Origin: Pseudomonas mandelii
GTDB lineage: Bacteria > Pseudomonadota > Gammaproteobacteria > Pseudomonadales > Pseudomonadaceae
Assembly: GCF_002251635.1 (NCBI RefSeq)
Contig: NZ_NMOJ01000244.1
Location: 43,891-83,792 of the forward strand
Reading direction: 5' to 3'
DNA length: 39,902 nucleotides
Part shown: in pieces, positions 7,513 through 14,964 of the stretch
How the letters are laid out: each line of letters opens with the position of its first letter
How positions within the stretch are numbered: position 1 is the stretch's first letter
Notes under the pieces: generated by a model
The model's input: only the letters and a program-made list of their open reading frames with translations
What the model was told of the DNA's origin: nothing
The model's database searches: none
Program-made: the position numbers and the translations under genes

Positions 7513-7584
7513 ACAAAACCCGAAGTCGGGCAAAGACCGGACAGTGGGCTATAACCCTATAGGGAGTTTCCGGGAACAACGTCC

Positions 7585-9033
7585 ATGACCAGTCAGACCA
7601 CAACCCTCCAGAAAGAAGAGGGCGATATCCGCCTGAGCTCACGCAAACAGCCGTTCAATCTGCTGCGCTGGTTCTCGCTCATCAGCATGGCAGTGATCGG
7701 CACGGTGGCCGTGGCGCTGGGTGCGGTGTCGACGCGTTTCGTGATTACCGAAAGCGTGCAGCGCGATGCGTTGCTTACGTCCCAGTTCATTCAGGCGATT
7801 GCCTCGGCCGAGGTGCGCCATGTCTCGATCCCCAACGTGCGGACCATGGGCGAGCTGCTGGATCCGCGCAAGGACAGGGACTTTCCCGAGGTTGACCCCA
7901 TGGCCCGCGCCAGTGCCCGCGGCGAATTCCTCGACCATATCGAGCACCTGCCCGACGTGATCCTGGCCAATATTTATGCCCCTGACCGCATGGTGATCTG
8001 GTCCACCAACCCGGCGCTGATGGGCACCACAATCCATTCCGACGACGACCTGGACCAGGCCTTCTCCTCTAAGACGCCGGTTTCAGCCAGCTATCACAAC
8101 GTGGACAAGGGGCGCATGGAGCAGAAGTTCATCACGCCACCGGACTACATCTTCATCGAGAACTACATTCCGCTTTTCGATGCTGACGGCGATACCGTCA
8201 CGGCGATGGTCGAGATCTACAAGGAACCCAAGGACCTGATCGACCGCATGGAGCGCGGGCTGGTGCTGATCTGGCTGGCCACGGCCCTGGGCGGCGGCCT
8301 GATTTATCTGGGGCTGTACTGGATCGTGCGCCGGGCAGCGATCCTGCTGGCGACCCAACAAAAACAATTGATCACCAACGAAACCTTCGTGGCGCTCGGG
8401 GAGATGTCCTCGGCGGTTGCCCACAGCCTGCGCAACCCCTTGGCGACCATCCGTTCCAGCGCCGAACTGGCCCTGGAGTTCGACACTGGCCCGGCCCACA
8501 AGAACATCAATGACATCATCGGTCAGGTGGATCGCATGTCGAAGTGGGTCAGGGAATTGCTGCAGTCGTTACGCCCGCTCAACGATGAGGCCGAACCGGT
8601 GAACCTGGTGGCGGCCTTGCATGACAGCCTCATGGCCTTCGAGCATCAGATTGCCAAGGTCGGGGTGAAGGTGGTGTTCGAGCCGCAGGAGACGCCGATG
8701 GTGTTGAGCCAGCAGGTGCAGCTCACGCAGATCCTCAACAGTTTGCTGGCCAATGCCGTGGAAGCGATGGACAGGGGCGGCACGCTGACCATCACTCTGG
8801 AGCCGACCGATACGCGGGGGATTTGCGTCGTCGTGAGCGACACCGGCAAGGGCATGAACGAAGAACAGCGCAGCATGGCCTTCCGGCCTTTCTTTACCAC
8901 CAAGCAAGGCGGACTGGGTGTCGGGCTGGTGCTGGTGAAACGGATCATGGAACGTTTTGGCGGCGCGGTGACCCTGGGCAGCCGTGAAGGCGAGGGCACG
9001 AGTGTCCGTCTGTCGTTCAAGCGGATCCCCTGA
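7585..9033 (+). CDS. mnxS1: Membrane sensor histidine kinase, MnxS1-like
   Basis: A 482-residue inner-membrane histidine kinase. The first transmembrane segment is at about 30-52, a periplasmic sensor region at about 53-225, and the second segment at about 226-247. The HisKA motif AVAHSLRNPL has the phospho-acceptor at His280. The HATPase domain shows an N-box (NSLLANAVEAM, Asn390), a G1 box (SDTGKGM, 418-424), an F-box (FRPFFTTK) and a G2 box (GGLGVGL). It is a close paralogue of the kinase at 9948-11441, and both lie upstream of one NtrC-family regulator. That two-kinase, one-regulator layout is what I recall for MnxS1/MnxS2/MnxR of P. putida GB-1, needed for Mn(II) oxidation. The kinase call is firm; the mnx name is family recognition plus context. 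Confidence 0.7.
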   Translation: MTSQTTTLQKEEGDIRLSSRKQPFNLLRWFSLISMAVIGTVAVALGAVSTRFVITESVQRDALLTSQFIQAIASAEVRHVSIPNVRTMGELLDPRKDRDFPEVDPMARASARGEFLDHIEHLPDVILANIYAPDRMVIWSTNPALMGTTIHSDDDLDQAFSSKTPVSASYHNVDKGRMEQKFITPPDYIFIENYIPLFDADGDTVTAMVEIYKEPKDLIDRMERGLVLIWLATALGGGLIYLGLYWIVRRAAILLATQQKQLITNETFVALGEMSSAVAHSLRNPLATIRSSAELALEFDTGPAHKNINDIIGQVDRMSKWVRELLQSLRPLNDEAEPVNLVAALHDSLMAFEHQIAKVGVKVVFEPQETPMVLSQQVQLTQILNSLLANAVEAMDRGGTLTITLEPTDTRGICVVVSDTGKGMNEEQRSMAFRPFFTTKQGGLGVGLVLVKRIMERFGGAVTLGSREGEGTSVRLSFKRIP

Positions 9034-9121
9034 AACTGGGTGTGAACTTTCCCCGCTAGCGGGTGTCAGGACCCAGTCGTTTTCCCCGGTCGTGGCACAT
9101 TGATGTTGATAAGCCATTGTT

Positions 9122-9149
9122 TTGTTGAGTGTTAATGCTTTTGTATAAA
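9122..9149 (+). promoter_or_regulatory. Sigma-70 promoter for the secreted-protein gene
   Basis: TTGTTG (9122-9127) and TATAAA (9144-9149) are separated by 16 nt, with a predicted start near 9156. It overlaps the in-frame GTG at 9129, which argues that the downstream gene begins at the ATG at 9219. Confidence 0.55.
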
Positions 9150-9218
9150 ACTGTTACAAATCTGGCGAGGTCTTTGCAAATCCACCACTACCCCTTCACG
9201 ATTTCGAGGCGGCTGGTG

Positions 9219-9845
9219 ATGGACAGAAAAGCGCGGTTCCCCTTCAAATGGTTCGGCCTGATAACGCCTCTAAGCGTCCTCCTGACAATGGCTCTGGGCA
9301 CAGCGACGCTGCGTGCCAGCCCCATCGATGACGAACGAGAGCCTGAGCCGAACGATCCTTCCAGATATTACGACGAACCCGCTGACGAAGCGGCGGCATT
9401 GAACGCCATCCTGACCATGCCCGAGGCCAACGAAGATTCCTTCGATTTGCCTGATGGCGTCAAAGGCAGCCGAGACACGACGCGCAAGGAAAACATCCTG
9501 CCGCCGGCCGTGCAGACCAGTTTCAATTACCCCACCAATGGCAAGCCGAGCCCTTTGTTTGGTGCTCAGCCGTTCACTCAGCAGCTGGTGCTGTTCGAAG
9601 AATTCGGCCCGGAAAAACTCGGCGTGACGCGCCAACGCGCCCCGGCCTGGCTCAGCCGCTGGATTCGTGAACCGGACCGCATGCTCGCGGAAAAGGACCC
9701 TATCGCGCTGGAGCTGTTTGAACGTTTCGACAAAATCCCGATGCCCAACCTGCGTCTGGATGAGAACGCTGCGCAGTCAATTATGGGATTTTTGCAGGAA
9801 GAAACCGATCGTCAGCAACCGCTGCAAGCGGCGCAGTTGCAATAG
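9219..9845 (+). CDS. Secreted protein between the two kinases; multicopper-oxidase/cytochrome-like segments, no cysteine
   Basis: A 208-residue exported protein without an assigned function. ATG at 9219 is preceded by GAGG and starts a signal peptide (positive Arg/Lys, then FGLITPLSVLLTMALG, cleavage near residue 34). A GTG frame start at 9129 is rejected because it lies inside the promoter. The acidic N-terminal half is followed by NGKPSPLFGAQPFTQQL, which resembles stretches I associate with large multicopper oxidases. The C-terminus (DPIALELFERF..PMPNLRLDE) resembles the last helix of class I cytochrome c domains, yet the protein has no Cys and no CxxCH haem site. It may be a periplasmic accessory or ligand-sensing partner of the flanking kinases. 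The similarity statements are by eye only. Confidence 0.65.
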   Translation: MDRKARFPFKWFGLITPLSVLLTMALGTATLRASPIDDEREPEPNDPSRYYDEPADEAAALNAILTMPEANEDSFDLPDGVKGSRDTTRKENILPPAVQTSFNYPTNGKPSPLFGAQPFTQQLVLFEEFGPEKLGVTRQRAPAWLSRWIREPDRMLAEKDPIALELFERFDKIPMPNLRLDENAAQSIMGFLQEETDRQQPLQAAQLQ

Positions 9846-9947
9846 CGGCGAAATACTATCAGTGAAGCCGTCAACCGCGATCAATGCCACCTACACTGAT
9901 CCCAGACACGGCTGAAAAGGCTTGATGCACTTAGCCAGGACACTCCC

Positions 9948-11441
9948 ATGCAGACGCTGGAACAACAAAAAGTACCTGCGCCGGACACACCGGCAGCAGA
10001 AGGCCTGGGTCGAAGTGGGCAGTTCAATCTGCTGCGCTGGTTTTCGCTGGGCAGCTTTCTCATCATTGCTGCGGTGGCGCTGGGGTTGGGGTATGTGTCT
10101 ACGCGATTTGTCGTCGATGAGAGCATCGAGCGTGATTCCATGCTGACTGCGCAGTTCATCCAGGCCATCGGCGATGCGGAAATTCGTCATGCCGGCATCA
10201 CCCGCGAAAGAACCATGGGCGAGATGCTTGACCCGCGCGAGGACAACGCCTATCCCGACGTAGATCCCGGCGCCCGTGCCGCGGCCCGGATAGAGTTTCT
10301 CGATCATGTCGAGCACTTGCCGGACACGCTGTTGGCGGTGGTGTACGCATTGGATCGCACGGTGGTCTGGTCGACCAATCCACAGATGATCGGCATGCGC
10401 ATCGAAGGTGATGATGAACTGGACGAATCTTTTGAAATGAAGGAACTGGTGTCCACCAGCTATCACGAGATCGACGATGAGCGTCCTGAGCAGAAGCTGC
10501 TGCGTGAGCCTGAATACCTGTTCGTCGAGAATTACATCCCGATGTTCAATGCCGACAAGAGCAAAGTCATCGCCATGGTCGAGATCTACAAGGAGCCGAC
10601 GGATCTGGTGGAGCGCATCCAGCGTGGCTTCAAGGCGATCTGGCTGGCGACCCTGCTCGGCGGCCTGGTCATCTACCTTGGGCTGTTCTGGATCGTGCGG
10701 CGTGCGTCCAAGTTGCTGCAGAGCCAGCAAAAGCAATTGATCACTAACGAGACCTTTGTGGCCTTGGGGGAAATGTCCTCGGCCGTCGCCCACAGCTTGC
10801 GCAATCCGCTGGCGAACATACGCTCCAGCGCCGAACTGGCCCAGGAAATCGCGAGCCAGAGTGCGCAGAAAAACATCGGAGACATCATCAACCAGGTCGA
10901 TCGCATGTCGCGTTGGGTCCGGGAGTTGCTGGTGTCGTTGCGGCCGATGAACGACGACTCCGAAACGGTGGACCTGGTGCTGGCCATCGACGACACCCTG
11001 AGTGCTTTCGACGCGCTGATCCGACGTTCGAACGTGGAGGTGCGCTTCACGCCGCAGACCTGTCCACCGGTCGTCAGCCAACAGGTGCTGCTCACCCAAA
11101 TTCTTAATAGCCTGTTTGCCAACGCCCTGGAGGCCATGCCCAAGGGCGGCGTGCTCAGCGTCGATATTGAACAGCCCCGGTCGGGACAGGTGCGGATGAC
11201 CTTGAGTGATACCGGCAAAGGCATGACCAAGCAGCAGCAACAGATGGTCTTCAAGCCGTTTTTCACCACCAAACAGGGAGGGCTGGGCGTTGGCCTGGCC
11301 CTCGTCAAACGAATAATGGAGCGTTTCGAAGGCTCGGTCGAACTGACCAGCCAGGAGCAGGAAGGAACCCGCGTCTGTCTCAATTTCAAAGTGGCAACGG
11401 GAGGGGAATATGGAGCACAGCATACTGCTGGTCGAGGATGA
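9948..11441 (+). CDS. mnxS2: Membrane sensor histidine kinase, MnxS2-like
   Basis: A 497-residue paralogue of the kinase at 7585-9033, with the same architecture: transmembrane segment at about 32-53, periplasmic sensor at about 54-227, a second segment at about 228-250, HisKA motif AVAHSLRNPL with the phospho-acceptor at His282, then N-box, G1 (SDTGKGM), F-box (FKPFFTTK) and G2 (GGLGVGL). The sensor regions share landmarks such as STRFV, TMGE.LDPR, WSTNP, VENYIP and MVEIYKEP but differ elsewhere, so the two may read different signals. The 3' end overlaps the regulator gene by 32 nt, which implies translational coupling. In P. putida both MnxS kinases are, as I recall, needed for Mn oxidation. 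It would phosphorylate the adjacent regulator. Confidence 0.7.
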   Translation: MQTLEQQKVPAPDTPAAEGLGRSGQFNLLRWFSLGSFLIIAAVALGLGYVSTRFVVDESIERDSMLTAQFIQAIGDAEIRHAGITRERTMGEMLDPREDNAYPDVDPGARAAARIEFLDHVEHLPDTLLAVVYALDRTVVWSTNPQMIGMRIEGDDELDESFEMKELVSTSYHEIDDERPEQKLLREPEYLFVENYIPMFNADKSKVIAMVEIYKEPTDLVERIQRGFKAIWLATLLGGLVIYLGLFWIVRRASKLLQSQQKQLITNETFVALGEMSSAVAHSLRNPLANIRSSAELAQEIASQSAQKNIGDIINQVDRMSRWVRELLVSLRPMNDDSETVDLVLAIDDTLSAFDALIRRSNVEVRFTPQTCPPVVSQQVLLTQILNSLFANALEAMPKGGVLSVDIEQPRSGQVRMTLSDTGKGMTKQQQQMVFKPFFTTKQGGLGVGLALVKRIMERFEGSVELTSQEQEGTRVCLNFKVATGGEYGAQHTAGRG

Positions 11442-12837
11442 TGAACTCCTGGCCGAGAATATTCAGACCTACCTGGAGCGCAAAGACTTCGAGGTGACGG
11501 TCTGCCACTCGGCTGAAGAGGCGTTGGATAAACTGGGTACGTTCACCCCTGATGTGGTGCTGACCGACAACTCGCTGCCGGGCATGAGCGGTCACGACCT
11601 GATCCAGAAGCTGCGCATCAGCGCGCCGGATCTGAAAGTGATCATGATGACCGGCTACGGCAATGTCGAAGATGCCGTGGTGGCGATGAAAGAGGGCGCT
11701 TTTCATTACGTCACCAAACCGGTGGCCTTGCCGGAGCTCAAGCTGCTGCTGGACAAGGCCCTGGCCACTGATCGAATGGAGCGCACGCTGTCGTTTTATC
11801 AGGAGCGCGAGGCGCAGAAGTCAGGAGTACAGGCATTGATCGGCGAATCGGCTCCGATGCAATACTTGAAAAACACCATTGCCCAATTGCTCGACGCCGA
11901 GCGGCGCATGGCCAACACCGACCTGCCGCCCGTGCTGGTGGAAGGCGAAACCGGTACCGGCAAGGAACTGGTGGCTCGGGCGCTGCACTTCGACGGCCCG
12001 CGCGCCAAGGGCCCGTTCATTGAATTCAACTGCGCGTCGATCCCTTCCAATCTGGTGGAGTCGGAACTGTTCGGCCACGAGAAGGGCGCCTTCACCGACG
12101 CCAAGGACCGTCGTGTCGGCCTGGTAGAAGCGGCTGATGGCGGCACGCTGTTCCTCGATGAAGTCGGTGAAATGGACCTGCTGCTGCAAGCCAAACTGCT
12201 GAAGCTGCTGGAAGACCGGACCATCCGCCGTGTCGGCTCGGTCAAGGAACGCAAGGTTGATTTGCGGGTGATCAGCGCAACCAACTGCAACCTCGAACAA
12301 ATGGTGCAACAGGGCAAGTTCCGCCGAGACCTGTTCTTCCGTTTGCGCATTATTTCGATCAAGGTACCGCGCCTGTATGCCCGCGGCGAAGACATCTTGC
12401 TGCTGGCCCGGCACTTCCTGGCGATCCACGGTAAACGCTATGGCAAGCCGAACCTGCATTTCAGCGATCAGGCTGAAGAGTTGCTGCTCAGCTACAGTTG
12501 GCCGGGCAACGTGCGCGAATTACGTAACATGCTCGAGCAAACCGTGTTGCTGGCGCAGAGCGATACGATTGCCGCCCATCAGCTCAACGTCTGCCTGAGC
12601 CTGGTGGATGATCCGATCGTGCTGCAAGAGCCCCAGCACCACGAACCGCGCCCGACCTACAACGGCACCGAGTCGATGAACCTGCCGGAAGTCGAGCGCG
12701 ACATGGTGCGCAAAATGCTCGACAAGACCGACTGGAACGTCACCAAATCCGCACGGTTGCTGGGCCTGAGCCGCGACATGCTGCGTTACCGGATCGAAAA
12801 GCTCGGCCTCGCACGCCCGGACAAACGCCAGTGGTGA
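11410..12837 (+). CDS. mnxR: Sigma-54-dependent NtrC-family response regulator, MnxR-like
   Basis: A 475-residue regulator with strong GGAGGGG upstream of its ATG. The receiver domain spans 1-120 with acidic pocket EDD (9-11), phospho-acceptor Asp53 and the conserved Lys in VTKP. The AAA+ sigma-54 activation domain spans ~140-370 with Walker A GETGTGKE (179-186), the sigma-54-contacting loop GAFTDA (226-231, a tolerated variant of GAFTGA), Walker B GGTLFLDE and an Arg-finger region. A Fis-type helix-turn-helix lies at about 435-470 (WNVTKSARLLGLSRDMLRYR). It is the last gene of the kinase operon. The excellent -24/-12 promoter 4 kb away on the opposite strand is the obvious candidate target, but that link is inferred. 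Confidence 0.85.
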   Translation: MEHSILLVEDDELLAENIQTYLERKDFEVTVCHSAEEALDKLGTFTPDVVLTDNSLPGMSGHDLIQKLRISAPDLKVIMMTGYGNVEDAVVAMKEGAFHYVTKPVALPELKLLLDKALATDRMERTLSFYQEREAQKSGVQALIGESAPMQYLKNTIAQLLDAERRMANTDLPPVLVEGETGTGKELVARALHFDGPRAKGPFIEFNCASIPSNLVESELFGHEKGAFTDAKDRRVGLVEAADGGTLFLDEVGEMDLLLQAKLLKLLEDRTIRRVGSVKERKVDLRVISATNCNLEQMVQQGKFRRDLFFRLRIISIKVPRLYARGEDILLLARHFLAIHGKRYGKPNLHFSDQAEELLLSYSWPGNVRELRNMLEQTVLLAQSDTIAAHQLNVCLSLVDDPIVLQEPQHHEPRPTYNGTESMNLPEVERDMVRKMLDKTDWNVTKSARLLGLSRDMLRYRIEKLGLARPDKRQW

Positions 12838-12840
12838 GGT

Positions 12841-13227
12841 TTACTGCAACGTCGCCCCCTGACGGATAAGGCATTCGAGCACGCAGGTGGGGTCGAGGAC
12901 TTCCTGGTTGACGTAGACGCCACGTACCGGATCGTAGGAGCGGATGAATACCCGGACTGAGGCATCCGCGATGGTTGGTAATACAGAGTCGCGGAACTCA
13001 TGCTGGCTGGCGATCGGGATGAAATCCTGAGGCGCTGTCGGGATGTATGACCCAGGCGGTACGGTGCTCAGGGAGGGCGGCACCGGGTGGGCGAAGGGCT
13101 GGTCGGCCCCGTAATAATTGAAGTTGCTGCTGTAATCGGTGGTGGGTGTCAGCGTGTCGTCCGCATGGGCGCCGGTGATGGCGGTCAGGCTGAGGGTGAT
13201 CAACAGCGTCAGATCAGATTTTTTCAT
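12841..13227 (-). CDS. Small secreted protein of unknown function
   Basis: A 128-residue exported protein I do not recognise. ATG at 13227 is chosen over the longer frame because AGGTG lies just upstream and a signal peptide begins there (MKKSDLTLLITLSLTAITGA, cleavage before DD). The mature part is rich in Pro, Tyr and Ser in its first half (YYGADQPFAHPVPPS). It ends with a compact segment containing two nearby cysteines (DPTCVLECLIRQGATLQ), possibly a disulfide. It converges on the regulator gene with a gap of only 3 nt and no visible terminator. Its position beside the two-component cluster makes co-function with the matrix genes possible but unproven. No good sigma-54 promoter was found upstream. 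Confidence 0.65.
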   Translation of the reverse strand: MKKSDLTLLITLSLTAITGAHADDTLTPTTDYSSNFNYYGADQPFAHPVPPSLSTVPPGSYIPTAPQDFIPIASQHEFRDSVLPTIADASVRVFIRSYDPVRGVYVNQEVLDPTCVLECLIRQGATLQ

Positions 13228-13405
13228 GGCAACACCTGCGAAATCGGTTTTCCCGCACTTCCCCAAGGCCATTAACTATAGCTGCCCTGCGGGCACGCGT
13301 TCGCGATGCCTGGATTACAACATTCCAACAAATGCCCAATGGGTTTTTCAGAACGTTGATCTAGACTCGTGCCGGTCAACAAAGACCCGAATCCTGGAGT
13401 GCGCA

Positions 13406-14218
13406 ATGGAAATGCCGACCAAAGAAAATGCCATCGCCAGCAACCGCGATGCCTGGAACGACTCCGCCCGACACCACAAGGATGCGCCCGATTGGCAGGC
13501 CCTGGTGAAGGCGGTCAGTCATCGCGATTTTAGCTGCTTCGATGACACACTTCGCGGTGTGCTGGAGCAGGTCGGCGTCGAGGGCAAGGACGTGGTGCAA
13601 CTGGGCTGCAACAACGGACGGGAAAGTATTTCGCTGTTTGCGCTGGGGGCTCGCAGCGTGGTGGGCGTCGACCAGTCCGAGGCGTTTCTCGATCAGGCGC
13701 GGGAACTGGCGTCCCGCTCGCCGCATGAGCCCCAGTTCATCGAGGCCGACATTCATCACCTGCCGGCTGAACTGCATGAGCGCTTCGACGTGGCGCTGAT
13801 TACCATCGGCGTCTTGAACTGGATGCCCGACATCGGCGAATTCTTCCACCATGTCGCGCAGACCCTCAAGCCCGGCGGTGCGTTGGTGGTGTACGAAACC
13901 CACCCCTTCCTGGAAATGGTCGACCCTGAGGCCGCCGATCCCTATCGTCTGGACAGCTCATACTTTCGCAGCAAGCCGTTCGTGCAGGACCAGCCGATCG
14001 TCTACGAAGGCAAAGTCGACCAGCAAACCGCGTCGTCCTACTGGTTCGTCCACACCCTGGGCGCCATCTTCACCGGCGCCATCGAGGCGGGGCTGCAGAT
14101 CAGCCACTTCAAGGAGTACCCGCATTCCAACCGCGAGGAACTCTATGACCGGTATGAGCGGCAGACCGCGCAGTTGCCGTTGTGTTTTACGTGGGTGGGG
14201 GTGAAGCGAGCAGCCTAG
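13406..14218 (+). CDS. Class I SAM-dependent methyltransferase
   Basis: A 270-residue cytosolic enzyme. ATG at 13406 has TGGAG 7 nt upstream; a longer in-frame extension to 13139 runs antisense through the neighbouring secreted-protein gene and is rejected. The Rossmann core begins with motif I, VVQLGCNNGRESISLFALGA (about 67-86, GxNxG type), followed by the acidic end of beta-2 (VVGVDQSE), an ADIHHLP motif and the post-motif TLKPGGALVVYETHPF. This pattern fits methyltransferase type 11/25 families acting on small molecules. The substrate is unknown. It is flanked by divergent and convergent genes and looks monocistronic. Confidence 0.85.
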   Translation: MEMPTKENAIASNRDAWNDSARHHKDAPDWQALVKAVSHRDFSCFDDTLRGVLEQVGVEGKDVVQLGCNNGRESISLFALGARSVVGVDQSEAFLDQARELASRSPHEPQFIEADIHHLPAELHERFDVALITIGVLNWMPDIGEFFHHVAQTLKPGGALVVYETHPFLEMVDPEAADPYRLDSSYFRSKPFVQDQPIVYEGKVDQQTASSYWFVHTLGAIFTGAIEAGLQISHFKEYPHSNREELYDRYERQTAQLPLCFTWVGVKRAA

Positions 14219-14231
14219 CCAGAAGAATCTC

Positions 14232-14540
14232 TCAAAGCACCGAGTGATTGATCGAATGACCTGGCTGCGCACAGAGATCGATGCCGAGGGCATGGATGAC
14301 CTTCAAAACCGTATCAAAGCGTGGTTTTGCACCGGGCGCGAAGGCTTTGTACAGGCTTTCGCGACCCATACCCGAGTCCTTGGCAATCTGTGTCATTCCG
14401 CGCGCTTTCACCACGTATCCGATAGCACGAAGAAATTCCTCGTTATCGCCCTCTGCGAGCACTTGTGAGAGGTACTCGCTAATGGCTTCGTCACTGTCCA
14501 GCAGTGCCGCCATATCGAAAGTAGTCAAAGTCTGGCTCAT
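14232..14540 (-). CDS. HigA-type antitoxin (addiction module antidote)
   Basis: A 102-residue DNA-binding antitoxin. Residues ~15-45 carry the family's N-terminal pattern (D.aI.EYLsqvLaEGD..EFLRAIG.VVKARGMTQIA), and a helix-turn-helix follows (MTQIAKDSGMGRESLYKAF) with the C-terminal stretch RFDTVLKVIHALGIDL. This is the 'putative addiction module antidote' family, normally paired with a short RelE-fold toxin. The toxin gene lies immediately upstream with only 2 nt between its stop and this ATG, the toxin-first order typical of higBA. It probably represses its own operon. Confidence 0.85.
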   Translation of the reverse strand: MSQTLTTFDMAALLDSDEAISEYLSQVLAEGDNEEFLRAIGYVVKARGMTQIAKDSGMGRESLYKAFAPGAKPRFDTVLKVIHALGIDLCAQPGHSINHSVL

Positions 14541-14542
14541 GT

Positions 14543-14836
14543 TTAAACCTCCTTTGCCAATTTTTTAGCCCGCCTGATATCGGCGGTTTGCGAAGATTTA
14601 TCACCACCGGCCAAAAGCACAATGACGACACTGTTTCGCAAAGTGAAGTAGACCCGATAGCCGGCGCCGACGTCCACGCGCATTTCGGAAACGCCGTCTC
14701 CCACCGGCTTGATATCACCCAGGTTACCTGCAGAGGCACGATCAATGCGACGAGCGATAGCAATCTTCGCCCGCAAGTCACGAACTGAGGCATGCCATGC
14801 CACGAAGATCATAGTTTGTTGAACAATATAATTCAT
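14543..14836 (-). CDS. RelE/HigB-type toxin (addiction module killer)
   Basis: A 97-residue RelE/ParE-superfamily toxin, expected to be a ribosome-dependent mRNA endonuclease neutralised by the adjacent antitoxin. The family hallmarks are visible: F..W...LRD..AKIAIARRIDR in the first half, GNLGDIKPVGDGVSEMRVD, then GAGYRVYFTLR and VIVLLAGGDKSSQ..DI..AKKLAKEV. Length and order match the HigB-1-like group. The ATG at 14836 has a weak GAG upstream. The gene borders directly on the large REP array. Confidence 0.85.
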   Translation of the reverse strand: MNYIVQQTMIFVAWHASVRDLRAKIAIARRIDRASAGNLGDIKPVGDGVSEMRVDVGAGYRVYFTLRNSVVIVLLAGGDKSSQTADIRRAKKLAKEV

Positions 14837-14964
14837 TGCTCAAATGTATCTACTTGGATACGAATGAGCAGTCAGGCGCTTCCTTCGCCAGGGATGGCTT
14901 TTCCCATAGATGTGTGGGACGTATCACGCTCTCGCCAGCGAAATCACCCGGCCCTCCTGTAGTT
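14837..14964. other. Toxin-antitoxin upstream region
   Basis: 128 nt between the toxin start and the first full repeat unit. It must hold the higBA promoter on the minus strand, but no convincing -35/-10 pair or operator dyad was found by eye. Confidence 0.3.

Noticed and set aside
9094..9115. Sigma-54 promoter at TGGCACATTGATGTTGAT
   Set aside because: The -24-like TGGCAC is good, but there is no GC at the required 10-nt spacing; the TTG is two bases too far.
9129..9218. Longer N-terminus (GTG start) for the secreted protein between the kinases
   Set aside because: The GTG lies between the -35 and -10 of a plausible promoter, and the extension would spoil the signal peptide.
13228..13405. 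Sigma-54 promoter for the small secreted protein at 12841-13227
   Set aside because: No GG-N10-GC match with acceptable flanking bases on the minus strand.
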